The translations under genes were made by a program, and so were the position numbers. Shown one piece after another: positions 33,200 through 44,435 of a stretch of 64,000 nt of DNA (within the stretch, counting starts at the first letter, position 1; each line of letters opens with the position of its first letter). The notes beneath the pieces are model-generated. The model saw only the letters and a program-made list of their open reading frames with translations. It was not told where the DNA came from and ran no database searches. This stretch comes from Gentiana macrophylla (taxonomy: Eukaryota; Streptophyta; Magnoliopsida; Gentianales; Gentianaceae): assembly GCA_026214975.1 (NCBI GenBank), contig CM047817.1, forward strand, positions 61,536,407 to 61,600,406. The letters are read 5' to 3'.

Positions 33200-34723
33200 T
33201 GTCCACGGATTTTATTAACACAAAACAAACAAGTAATAATCCGGTTAACCTCAAGTATAAGTATCGTAGTAATAGTGGTTAATGCCGGGTCGATCTTACG
33301 GGGAACTAAACAATTGTGATTCTAGTTTTTGTCTAACCTAAACTATGTCACGAAACTAATCTAAACAGCGAATAAAACAAATCAAAACAGAAAATAAAAC
33401 TAGGCAGAGGATGTAATCCAAAGCTAGGAAGAATACGGGTTGCGAACTTTTAACTAAACTAATCTAAGATGCAAGTAAAAGTAAACTAACTAAACAAATT
33501 CAAGTTTTAAGGATTTAAATCAAGTGTTTAACGAACAAACGAGGATTGATCCACCTATCCAACAAGCATTGATTTCCTATCTCGATTATATTGTGGTTTT
33601 TATCTAGGTTGTGATTCACCTTATCTAAATATGAACCCTAATTCCTTAGAAAGTTCATCTATTAATCTATTATCTTCCAATGCAAGATTAACGCGTTTTC
33701 TAACCAAAGGTGCAAACTTTACGTTTATAATCTAGCAAGTAAACCTATTAACTTCCGTTAAGATAGATTCAAGTTACTATTCCTATTCATGGTGATCTAA
33801 GGTTTATTAAGATTTCCACCAACAATAAACAATCAACACATGCATATCTTCCGATATAAGAGCAATTAAACAAATTAAACATGAATAAGAAACAACCTTT
33901 AATAAAAACTCATAGTATAATCGATGAAAACGAAATCAACAATTGTTGGATGGCTTCACAATACTCGTTTGATGAAGCTTTTAGCTTCTGAACATCCTCA
34001 GCAACTCAAATTTGCAGAAACAGTGCATAAAAAGTAACTAGTTTGATCTAAATCTAAAGTGCATAAAATTGGAATAAAAAGGAGAAAAACGCAGCCTAAA
34101 GCCACCCCTAGGTTTAGGGTTTTGAATAATGAGTATATGGTCTCTCCTAGGTGGAGAAAACAGCCGCTATAAACAGATTTTGAAGTCGGTTTCATTAAGT
34201 CGGCCGACAGACGCTCGTCCTCTCTCGTGAACGCCCGTCCAGATAACCCTAGACTGCTTCAGACGCCCGTTCCGACGGCGTCCAAACTCTCTGTATCAAA
34301 ATCGCTCCTCAGGACGCCCGTCGCGCTTTATCAAACGCCCGCCCACTCGGGACGGGACTCCTCGACGCTTCGCCCAACTTGATCGAATTTTGATTTCTTG
34401 ATCTTTATCTCTTTTTTTCTAAGTCATTCCTTCATTATCTCTTTTATCATCAATTAACTCGAACTTAATCAACTTTTGATCATCTCTTGAGCCTCAAACA
34501 TTCATCTATAACACATAAAAACATCGCAAAATGTAATAATGCTCAAATAATCATAAAATCATAATTAAAACGCCAAAATTTACCAAGTTTGCGAATAACT
34601 TATTTAAAACCTCATTTACTCAATATTTCCGTTAAACACTCGTTTCTTATGCAATTTAGTACAAATACGGGGAAAAATTTCATAGAATATAGCGTTATAA
34701 ATCATATAAATTCACCCTTAACA
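33200..34723 (-). repeat. 5' LTR of Athila copy B
   Basis: TGTCCACGG...CCCTTAACA on the plus strand, 1524 bp. The TATA position at about 34165-34176 reads TGTTTATAG on the minus strand, one change from the box in the other B LTR. Confidence 0.93.
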
Positions 34724-34728
34724 TCCTT

Positions 34729-35725
34729 CCCACCAGGGAAACCACTAGCCCCTCCTGCCATTGATAAGGCAAGAGGGGAAGCTGAGCACCTACACTCCCC
34801 TTTGCCAAGATAGAATACTCAGGTGGCTGATCCCCTGAGAGGTGAAAAAGTTGGAAGTCCTCAGGTGGCTGATCCCCTGAGGAGTGAAGATACAAGTGAG
34901 AGTCAGGAGGCTGATCCCCTGACTAATAAAAAGATTGAAAAAGCCGTTAGGTGGAAGGATCTGGAAGACAAAGCTGTCAATGCATCTTCAAAGAAAGTCT
35001 TTTCTGAGAATGATCTGAAGAAGCTTCCATTTCCAACACGAAAGAGCAGCATACCTTTGAGTGAAGATAAGAAGTACGAAAAAGTGCTTAATCTGTTGAA
35101 AAGTACTCAGGTAAATCTTCCATTATCCGAGGTCTTGGTCGAGATGCCTAAGTATACAAAATTCATCAAGGATGTTGTGTCTTCGAAAAAGAAGTTAGCA
35201 GGCATGGAAAGGCAAATTGGTGAGGATTGCTCCATGATTAATTATGAAGACTTACTAGTTAAAAGAGGTGACCTGGCAAGTTCAGACTTACAGATTAATG
35301 GGAGGTCTAGTCTTCCCTAATTCTTTGTGTGATCTAGGTGCCTCTATAAGTCTTATGCCAATGTATGTATGCAAACAAATTTCGGTTTACAAGGCCTTCT
35401 AGAACCCACTACTATGAGTTTACAATTCACGATAGATCCTCTAAGAAAGCTTCAGGATCCCGAAAGACGTTTTAGTTCAGATTGATAGATTTACCTTTCC
35501 AATGATTGGTATGTTTTAGATATGGAGAAAGATGAAAACGTCCCCCTGATTCTTGGGAGACCTTTCCTATCTACAGCTAGAGCCCTCATCGATTGTGATG
35601 GTAGGCAAGTGACTATCCGAGTTGGTGATCAAGAGGTGAGTTACAATGTCTTAAAGTCCATTCAAGTACCCTCTCGGCCCTCCAACCGGCTTTTCCATTG
35701 ATTATATGATGATAATTTCACCGAT
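34729..35725 (+). pseudogene. Athila A gag end and protease
   Basis: Resumes the frame interrupted at 20464. The first part has an imperfect repeat of about 13 residues around ADPLRGEKVGSPQVADPLRS (~34824-34890) and then MPKYTKFIKDVVSSKKKLAG. The protease active site SLCDLGASISLMPM (~35316-35360) is present but out of frame with its surroundings, and VPLILGRPFLSTARAL (~35544) follows. Frameshifts occur near 35280, 35380, 35430 and 35680. The enzyme would have released gag and pol products. Confidence 0.82.
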
Positions 35726-35728
35726 TAT

Positions 35729-36585
35729 ATGGATAAGCAAGTCATGGTCAGTAGGTTTGAATATGAGCGATTGGTTGATAATCTAAACACTCATGGTATG
35801 GTCAATCTAGATCAATTAGCAGCTGATTTTGAGGAAGAACTGTTGAGAGGAGAAGTTAAGGCGGTGGGACCACTGAGTAAGCTCAGTGATGTTGAGTTGA
35901 AAGGTGGAGATCTTAAGTCAAGTTTGGAAGACCCCCCTACTGATTTGGTTCTGAAGCCGCTGCCCAAACATCTAAAGTATGTGTTTTTAAGAGAAGGCGA
36001 CAAGCTTCCGGTAATCATATCCGCCAAGCTGTCTCGACTAGAGTAGATGAAATTGATCAACGTCTTGAAACGAAATGAAAAAGCTTTTGGTTGGCAAGTA
36101 GGAGATATCAGAGGGATATCTCCTGACATCTGTATGCATAAGATCAAGACTAATGAGGGTGCTAAATGTGTTAGATGACCCTGGAGGAGGCTCAACCCTC
36201 ATATGCAAGAAGTCGTTAAAAAGGAAATCATTAAGCTTCTGGACATGGGAATCATTTATACCATCGCTGATAGTGAATGGGTCTCCCCAACTCAAGTAGT
36301 TCCCAAGAAAGGTGGAATTACTATTGAGAAGAATGAGAAGGGAGAGGAAATAGCATTGAGACTTGTCACTGGTTACAGAGTCTGCATCGATTATAGAAAG
36401 CTCAATGAGGTAACCATGAAAGATCATTTCCCCCTTCCATTCATTGACCAGATGCTTGAGCGTCTGGCGGGCACGATTCTATCGCTTCGGACGGTTATTC
36501 AGGATATTTCCAGATACCCATTGATCCAGCTGACCAAGAGAAAACCACTTTCACCTGCCCTTATGGTACATTCGCTTATAGGCGA
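35729..36585 (+). pseudogene. Athila A reverse transcriptase, N-terminal part
   Basis: Contains LKPLPKHLKYVFLREGDKLP, SEWVSPTQVVPKKGG, YRVCIDYRKLNEVTMKDHFP and [11 protein letters not shown], the fingers and palm of Gypsy RT. There are stops at 36044-36046 (TAG) and about 36176 (TGA) and a frameshift near 36470-36580. It is contiguous with the long frame starting at 36586. Confidence 0.88.
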
Positions 36586-39177
36586 ATGCCATTTGGTCTC
36601 TGCAATGCCCCAGCTACATTTCAGAGATGTATGTTGGCTATCTTTGATGGGCTAGTAGAAAAGTGTATGGAGATTTTTATGGACGATTTTTCGGTTTTTG
36701 GTCAGTCTTTCGATGATTGCCTTGACAATCTTGATCAAGCATTATCCAGATGCGTGGAAAAGAACTTAGTGCTTAATTGGGAAAAATGCCATTTCATGGT
36801 AGACGAGGGCATAGTTCTTGGTCACAAGATCTCAGCCAAGGGTATAGAAGTTGACAGGGCAAAAGTAGAAGCTATCGAGAAGATGAGCTATCCCAAGAAT
36901 GTGCGTGAAGTTAGAGATTTTCTTGGACATGTCGGTTTCTACAGAAGATTCATTCAAGATTTCTCCAAGATTGCCAAGCCCCTGTCTACTTTACTTAAGG
37001 AGGACGTTGAGTTCAATTTTGATGAGAGCTGCAAGCAAGCGTTTGAGGAGCTCAAAAATCGTTTAATATCTGCTCCAATTCTTATATCACCTGACTGGAA
37101 CTTACCTTTTGAGCTTATGTGCGACGCATCAAACTATGCTGTTGGTGCGGTTTTAGGACAAAAGCTTAATGGGAAATTCCAGCCTATCTATTACGCCAGT
37201 CACACATTGAACCCCTCTCAAGTTAACTACACGACCATTGAAAAGGAATTATTGGCCGTAGTCTTTGCTATGGACAAGATTCGTAGTTACTTGTTAGGAG
37301 CTCAAGTAGTTGTGTGGACTGACCACGCTGCTTTGCGTTATCTGATGACTAAGAAAGAGGCTAAACCGCGCCTACTGCGTTGGATACTGACCCTACAAGA
37401 GTTTGATGTTCAAATTAAAGACAAAAAGGGCAGTGAAAACGTAGTAGCTGATCATGTTTCTAGAATGCTAAATGAGGAGAAGGATGATCCAGATGATATA
37501 GATCTTTACTTTCCTCTAGAGAACATTATGCTTATCGACGGTTGTCCTCCTGATGTTCCATGGTATTCTTCCATTGTCAATTACCTTCATGCCCGATATC
37601 TCGATCCGGAAATGTCTTATCAGGAGAAGAAAAAGTTCTTCTCTGATTTAAAATCTTTCGTTTGGGATGAACCTTATCTTTTTAAGATCTGTAAAGATGG
37701 TTTGCTTAGGAGATGTGTTCCAGAATCTGAGCAGCGCGATATTATTGAGCAGTGGCACAGTGGACCCACTGGAGGTCACTTTGGTCCCTGGAAAACCGTT
37801 GCTAAGATCTTCCAATCCGGTTTCTATTGGCCTACGATTTTTAAGGACACAGAAGCTTTCTGTAAAGCTTGTGATAGGTGCCAAAGAACCGGTACTCTGA
37901 CAAGGCGTTTTGACATGCCTTTGAAACCCATCTTAGAATGCGAAGTCTTTGATGTATGGGGTATCGATTTTATGGGACCATTACCATCATCATGCGGTAA
38001 CAAATACATCTTAGTCTGCGTAGATTACGTGTCAAAATGGGTAGAGGCTCAAACCACTCCTCACAATGATCATAAGACGGTAATGAAATTCTTAAAGAAG
38101 AACATCTTCGTGAGGTTTGGATGTCCACGTGCCTTGATCAGTGATGAAGGGACGCACTTCTGCAACCGACCCCTAGAAAAAGTTCTTGAAAAGTATGGTG
38201 TTCGTCACAAGACAGGCACACCATATCATCCGATGACTAGTGGTCAAGTTGAAAGGAGCAACCAAAGCATTAAGAAAATCCTGGAGAAAATAGTTAACAG
38301 TCATCGAAAGGACTGGAGTTTAAAGTTGGATGATGTACTATGGGCATACAGGACCGCCTATAAGACTCCTATGGGTACATCTCCCTATCAAATGGTTTAT
38401 GGTAAGCCATGTCATCTGCCGGTCGAGTTAGAGCATAGAGCCTACTAGGCTACAAAGTTTCTAAACTTTGATTCTCAATCTTGTGGTAAACATCGACTGC
38501 AGCAGTTGCATGAGTTGGATGAATTCAGACTCCAGGCTTATGAGAGTGCCAGGATTAGTAAAGATAAGATGAAACTCCTCCATGATGCTAAGATTAAGAA
38601 GAGAGAATTCCAAGTCGGCGAACAAGTCCTTCTATACAATTCTAGGTTACATTTGTTTCCTGGAAAGTTGAGGACATGTTGGTCCGGTCCCTTCGAGATT
38701 CTCCAAATCATTCCTGGAGGCGTCCTAGAACTTCGTGGTTATAGCGGTGACCTGTTTCGAGTGAATGGACAAAGGTGCAAGCACTATATTGGTGAACCTA
38801 AAGAGAAACCTTTGAATGTCTGTTGCCTCGATATCCTCGGGTGTGGTGCTACAGAAGTCGAAGAATTCGACGAGTTTTCACCCGACCTGTTTTCAGAGGA
38901 TGGCGGTAGTGGTCACTCTGAAGAAGTTCTAGCTAGTAGTTGGGATATGGAAGAATTTGGGAGGGAGCGTCAGTTGAAGCGTTATCAGAAGGCTCAGAGA
39001 ATGAAAAAGTCAACCATGGGGAAGTTTAAGCGTGTTTGGAAAGCTTTTAAAGGTTTTACCCCATGCGTTAGGTGTTGTTTCTGCAGCCGAACTACTGATC
39101 AAAGTCTGGACGAGGTAGTGGCTGGTAGAAAAGTCAAATGGCCTGATCCAGGCTGGGCTTCAACGGTGTCGAGCTAA
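36586..39177 (+). pseudogene. Athila A RT-RNase H-integrase, one stop only
   Basis: 864 codons in one frame, interrupted only by TAG at 38446-38448 where copy B has tryptophan. RT begins [16 protein letters not shown]; catalytic FMDDFSVFG is at ~36676. RNase H has [16 protein letters not shown] (~37117), [24 protein letters not shown] and NVVADHVSR. Integrase has the zinc-binding [14 protein letters not shown] and [11 protein letters not shown] (~37755-37895), core Asp in [10 protein letters not shown], second Asp in [10 protein letters not shown] (~38140) and Glu in [13 protein letters not shown] (~38250). After the stop the C-terminal domain has [20 protein letters not shown] and ends AGRKVKWPDPGWASTVSS with TAA at 39175-39177. 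All visible catalytic residues are intact. Confidence 0.92.
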
Positions 39178-39214
39178 CGACATTAAACAAAAGCGCCACT
39201 AGGAGGCATCCTAG
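39163..39214 (+). promoter_or_regulatory. Stem-loop element 1 of Athila copy A
   Basis: Overlaps the pol stop: TCGAGCTAACGACATTAAAC, AAAAGCGCCA, then the hairpin CTAGGAGGCATCCTAG (39199-39214). The block recurs after ORF2 with a different stem but the same loop. Role unknown; RNA structure is inferred from stem covariation. Confidence 0.65.
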
Positions 39215-39338
39215 ATATCGTTATATTAGATGTTTTTGTTTTGCTCTTGTAGTTTTAGTGTTTGAGTTTTAGTATTTAAGTTTAGCTTACTGAGTTTTGT
39301 TTTTATGTATATCTGTCAGTTAGTTGTGCTTTCTAGAT

Positions 39339-39704
39339 ATGGATTTCGGAGTTCTACCAGAGGAGTTACCTTTCCTTAGGAGGATCCCACTTATCACTGT
39401 AGATGATGGACTGGGAGGGACTATCGTTTTGCACGTAGATTTTGACATTAGTACCCGCATCAAGACTGTCACCTATGTTCTCATTGTTCCCCGATGTTCG
39501 GGAGGTGGAGACTTCACTACGGAGGAGTTACAGGAGGCTCTAGGACGTCTGTACACGATCCTCAATGATCCGATGCTGACAGATTTAGCGCTAGTGCTGC
39601 AAGCTGAACATTTTCGAGGTGTTGATGTAGCTGGTGAGGATTGGGGTTTGCAAGATGAGTATGACTTCCCTCCGGCGATTGACATGCTCCGCCGTCTTAT
39701 TTGA
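39339..39704 (+). CDS. Athila ORF2, small acidic protein (121 aa)
   Basis: Open from ATG 39339 to TGA 39702-39704. Contains RIPLITVDDGLGGTIVLHVD, TVTYVLIVPRCSGGGDFTTE and EDWGLQDEYDFPPAIDMLRR. It is acidic with no membrane segment or zinc finger. It lies between pol and the dyad cluster and is bracketed by two related stem-loop blocks. Copy B has a broken homologue at 26033-26407, so the ORF belongs to the family rather than arising by chance. I do not recognise it and assign no function. Confidence 0.55.
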   Translation: MDFGVLPEELPFLRRIPLITVDDGLGGTIVLHVDFDISTRIKTVTYVLIVPRCSGGGDFTTEELQEALGRLYTILNDPMLTDLALVLQAEHFRGVDVAGEDWGLQDEYDFPPAIDMLRRLI

Positions 39705-39750
39705 GTGATAGATTGGTCGGCCATTTACGATGACTAGCGTTCTTAGGATG

Positions 39751-39799
39751 TTCGAGCAAACGACGTAAAACAAAAGCGCTGAGTGGGAGGCAACCCACT
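39751..39799 (+). promoter_or_regulatory. Stem-loop element 2 of Athila copy A
   Basis: TCGAGCAAACGACGTAAAAC, AAAAGCGCTG, then the hairpin AGTGGGAGGCAACCCACT (39782-39799) with a perfect 6-bp stem. Same flank and loop as element 1 but a different stem. Confidence 0.68.
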
Positions 39800-39961
39800 G
39801 TTTTCTATCTGTTTTTATTTTGTTTTTACTTGTTTTCTAGAAATTTTATGTACTTCGTCGATTTAGAGTTGTATTTTTGAAGTTTTAATTAATTTTAATA
39901 AGAAAGTGCAAATTTGAAATTAAATTGTATGCAATTTCATGATTTTTACATTATTCTACCT

Positions 39962-40168
39962 TGGACGCCCGTCCAGAGGTCTGGACGCCCGTCCGCCATG
40001 ACCAAGTTTTGGACGAACGTCCACTAAGCCTGGACGCCCGTCTGATATTTTCCCTCCAATCCTGTATGTGATTTGAACTCATAGACGAACGTCTGAATAA
40101 CTGGACGCCCGTCCAGTTCATCTAATTTCCCAGTGGACGCCCGTCCGGTATCTTGGACGCCCATCCAA
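39962..40168 (+). repeat. Dyad cluster between pol and ORF3, copy A
   Basis: Eight copies in 207 bp of GGACG-NN-CGTCC, with centres CC or AA. One copy reads AGACGAACGTCT, with both ends changed so that the symmetry is kept; another reads GGACGCCCATCC. The sequence between copies is not conserved as a unit. Bases 40169-40765 (to ORF3) are non-coding, with a candidate splice donor CTCGGTAAGTTAG at 40478-40490. Confidence 0.75.
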
Positions 40169-40765
40169 CCTCTGCCTATATATACTCCCTCAATGCATGA
40201 ACCTTCATTTTTCAGGATTTCAAACCGCAAAACCGTTTCCCCTCCCCCCTTTTGACCTAAAATCTTCAATTCTAAACCATTTCGAGCGATTCAAGGTGCT
40301 CTAAGCCGCTATTGATCCCCTCTCTTCAATTTTCATGGCCAAATTCCCCAACACACCATCTTTTTGGAGAATCAGGAGCCTGTTCAGTCCGACTTTTTGA
40401 TAGAAAAATCTGATTTTGGGAGCCAATTTGGTGTTGTTAGGACTAATCTTCACCTCGATCAGCATCTACTCACCTTACTCGGTAAGTTAGTAACAACTTT
40501 TCTGGATTTTATTCACGTTTTTGTGAGTTCGATCTTTGGTTCGGCTCGTTCGCTTGAATAATACCTTAATGCGTTTTTTTTTTCTGGTTTTGTGTTTCTT
40601 TCTGCTCTATTTCGGTGATACGGTATTGTGATGGGTGATGAATGGGGTTGTTTGGTGATGATTATGGTTGTGGTTGTGGTTTGGTTGCCTTGAAATCCCG
40701 CTTTGGATGTTAAACGGGTAAATTGTGGTGAATTGGGATTGTTTTCGTGTAGTTTAGGCTAAAAT

Positions 40766-42243
40766 ATGGTTCATCAGAAGGGAGTTGTGAAGAGACACGG
40801 TAAGGAAGTGGCTAGGGAGGCCGGGAAGAAACGCAAGGAGTTTGATCCCACCTTAGTTGATCCTAACCAGGGTGTGAGTATCCGAGAACAACCTCACAGG
40901 GCCACCCAAACTAGGACTACTTTGAGGGATGAACCAACCTCAGAGTCTGAGACGGATGATGATATTCCCTTGGTGCGGATGCCGAGAGCTCAGAAAGGTG
41001 GAGCATCATCCAGGGTCGAGGAGGTTGTAGGTGCTACCCGGGAAGAGGAACCGGTTAAAGCTAGGGCTGCTCCACCTAGTAAGAAAGCCAAAACCGTACC
41101 CCCTATGCCTATGCCTCGTAGATTCGTGAACCCTAGGGCCCACGACGCGTATACCAAGCACTATTTCTCGAGAACTATGTTGATAGAAAGGGCTACATTG
41201 GAAGCTAAGGTAGATCCAGGGTTTGTCAAGTTGCTAAGAGACCGGAAATGAGATGCCTTGATGACGATCCCGACGACCCCGGTCAATGGTTCCTTGGTTC
41301 GGGAATTTTATGCTAATTGTTCAGAAACCGACTTGGAAACGAAGGTAGTTGTGGTTCGAGGGGTACAAGTTCCGTTTACACCAGATGTGATCAATAAGAA
41401 GTATGGGTTGGTAGCTTTTGAGGGTCGGGACTACAAGGAGGAGATTGTACATAAACAGAGTTTGGGGCAGGATCCCTTGGAGGAGTTAAGGTTGAGAGTT
41501 TGCCCGGATGTGGCTTGGACATTGAGGCCGGGAGGAGACCGGAAGGAGTTGGTTACCACGACCTGGACGGAGGATTGGAAAGTCCAGTGTCGATTTATTC
41601 AGAGTCGGTTGTTGCCTAAGAACAACTTGACACACTTTCATATTGGTGACCTAGGCATGCTGTATGCGTTGACATTTGGCCTGAATGTGGATGTGGGACA
41701 GGCATTATACGATGAGGAGGCTATTAATCAGAAGATCTATACTCGTTGCTTGATTATCCCTCACCTAATCCACAGTCTCTATATTGATGCCGGTGTGCCT
41801 GAGTATGGAGCTGATCACAAAACGAAGAACCCGAGGCCTATACAGAGAGAGAAGGGTAAGCCTTCGGGTCAGACTGAGACTGAGGCTGAGGTAGCACGTG
41901 AGCCTGGTTCGTCATCCGCACTGCCTCGAGCGTTCTCACTTCCTACTTTATCTCCCTCGGTCAGGATGAGGTTACGTATGGGCGATAGTGTCAGGAATTG
42001 GCTGGAGGACATCCGGACTTCTCAGAGCGCCGGCCTATCCGAGACGACAGAATCTTCAATCCGAGCATCATTGATTTCCATTATTCAGATGAGATTGAGC
42101 AGGCCATTACGGACGTCCTGGATAAGTCTGAGTCATCTTCAGATGAGGAGCAGCTTGACTCGGCAGAGAGGACTACGGCACCACCATCTGGACCCTCTTC
42201 TGATCCTCCGGCTGATGATTCTCCGGCGCCGAGCCAGCCTTGA
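40766..42243 (+). pseudogene. Athila ORF3, copy A, nearly intact
   Basis: Homologue of the open ORF3 of copy B. ATG 40766 starts MVHQKGVVKRHGKEVAREAG. One nonsense codon at 41249-41251 (TGA, tryptophan in copy B), after FVKLLRDRK, breaks the frame. It resumes in the same frame through PFTPDVINKKYGLVAF and HFHIGDLGMLYALTFGLNVD. Near 42025 a deletion of about 50 bp relative to B shifts the frame, and the acidic Ser-rich C-terminus (SESSSDEEQLDSAERTTAPP) is read in another frame to TGA 42241-42243. Confidence 0.85.
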
Positions 42244-43722
42244 TCTTGTTTTTCTGATTCTAGCTTTTATTTTTCTTTGATTCGATGGTTGTGTATTCTT
42301 GATACTTTCCCTTATATGCTTCGTTGTACTTTTGATTTTGCCACTGTTACTTTTTCCGATGGATCACGTAAGCCATAAGGCATCCGTACTTTCGCTTCTA
42401 CTTTGTTTCAACTTTTGGGATGTATTGAATGATTTATCTTTTGTTAATCTTCGGTTTTGTATCTCTTTTTATTCTGTTATAATTCCCCATTTTCCCCGAG
42501 ATGGTTCCGTGTTTGTCACGTCGTGCATGTATATTGTTTTAGCGGTTTTATCGAGCTACATTGTAGGGTGACGAATCTCCCGTGTCACTAGATAGGCTCC
42601 GGCCTGACCGACGAGTCGTCTATCGGTTTCAATCAGCTAAGTCTTTTACCTTTTCTTTCGTTCTGCACAACATGAGGACATGTTGATTTTTAAGTGTGGG
42701 GGAGGGGAATGATTCGTTATGTATCTATACATTCGCTTAACTCGTTATGTTTCTATGCAAAATGAGATAGAATTTTCAAAATTTTCCCGACATTTCTGTT
42801 TTTTGTTTTGTCCCGAGTAGGCAATTCAATTCAATGTTCGATATTTTTATAGTCATCCAGGCTATGTATCATATGTTTGATAAGTTAGTTGTTTCACCTG
42901 AGATCTATTTTTCACGAGCCATAGTGAATGATGAGCTATAATATAAAGTTATACCCCTGTTGATTAGTGATTTTTGTTATCTTATAAGTCATGTGCTTAG
43001 TGCTACGTACATATCTTGAGATTTATGATAGTTTGTATTTAGATCCGGAGTATGTTATACTGTTAATATCTAAGGTTTGAATGATAAGTAACACGTAACT
43101 TATTGTCAAATGAAAAAGTTGAATTATATATGAATAAATTGGGTGTGTCGAAAGATGGTCGATGATTTGAGTGCGATAGGGTATACCACGTATGTCCTAT
43201 ACCACTATGATGACTAAAAGCTCACGATGATCGAGAAAAAAAGCTGCCTTATGATTGGAGTAAGGTAGGGTATATCTCGAATATCCTATTCGCTATGACA
43301 GGCAATAGCTCATTTCGATGTGTGTTTAAAGTGAAGTAATTGAATCAACTAAAGAATTTGTATGAAATGAATATAAGACTAAGTTATCGCTCATCTTATT
43401 ATCCAAAGATAAAGCGATAGATATGTTGTAGGGATTATCCTCTCGAGTATTTCGTAAAGGCCCTAGATATATTCTATCATCCTTTCGGGATATGTCACGC
43501 TTGTAGGTACACCTTATGAGTGTCATTTATCGCTAGTTTAAAGGGGTATTAGCTAGTTTTGCTTTGAGTTTCTCAAGTTTGGATCTAGTGGAAGTTTTCT
43601 ATGGCTTTGCACACACACACACGGTGAACCTCTCGATTTATTGATCTATGCTATATCGTCTTAGATGTCTTTTGCTTTGAGCCTTAATTTTGTTTTGTTT
43701 TGCTGGGACGAGCAAAAGCTTA
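42244..43722 (+). other. 3' UTR of Athila copy A
   Basis: Non-coding DNA homologous to 22002-23459 of copy B. It includes the hairpin AACATGAGGACATGTT next to the internal polypurine-like tract, and a partly duplicated segment around 43170-43320 (GGGTATACC.../GGGTATATC...). No credible ORF. Confidence 0.7.
42691..42708 (+). other. Internal second polypurine-like tract, copy A
   Basis: TAAGTGTGGGGGAGGGGA, sharing TAAGTGTGGGGGAG with the tract at the 3' LTR but 1.03 kb upstream. Conserved in copy B. Confidence 0.65.
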
Positions 43723-43735
43723 AGTGTGGGGGAGT
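43723..43735 (+). other. Polypurine tract of Athila copy A
   Basis: AGTGTGGGGGAGT directly before the 3' LTR start TGTTAAGGG at 43736. Confidence 0.88.
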
Positions 43736-44435
43736 TGTTAAGGGTGAATTTATACGATTTATAACGCAATATTCTATGATATTTTTCCCCGTATTTGTAC
43801 TAAATTGCATAAGAAACGAGTGTTTAACGGAAATATTGAGTAAATGAGGTTTTAAATAAGTTATTCGCAAAATTGGTTGATTTTGGTGCTTTTAATATGA
43901 TTTTATGATTATTTGGACATTATTACATTTTGTGATGTTTTTATGTGTTATAGATACATGTTTGAGGCCCAAGAGATGATCAAAAGTTGATTAAGTTCGA
44001 GTTAATTGATGATAAAAGAGATAATGAAGGAATGACTTAGAGAAGAAAGGGATAAAGATCAAGAAATAAAAATTCGATCAACCTAAACGAGCGTCCAGGT
44101 CCCGTCCAGAGTGGACGGGCGTTTGATAAAGCAGACGGGCGTCCTGAGGAGCGATTTTGATACAGAGAGTTTGGACGCCGTCGAACGGGCGCCTCAAGCG
44201 ATCTCAGGGTTATCTGGACGGGCGTTCACGAGAGCGGACGAGCGTCCGTCGGCCGACTTAATGAAACCGACTTCAAAATCTATATATAGCAGATGTTTTC
44301 TCCACCTATGGGATACCATATACACATTATTCGAAACCCTAAACCTAGGGGCGGCTTTAGGCTGCGTTTTTCTTCTTTTTATTCCAGTTTTATGCACTTT
44401 AGATCTAGATCAAATTAGTTCACTACAACAAAACA

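Larger units (their letters stand above)
20465..34723 (-). mobile_element. Athila retrotransposon, copy B, inserted in gag of copy A
   Basis: Complete minus-strand element of 14.26 kb with two 1524-bp LTRs and the perfect target duplication TCCTT (20460-20464 and 34724-34728). It belongs to the same family as copy A, with matching LTR, gag, pol and ORF3. Pol and gag have many breaks, while ORF3 is open. It lies head-to-head with the 3' two thirds of copy A, creating a large inverted repeat. Confidence 0.95.
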
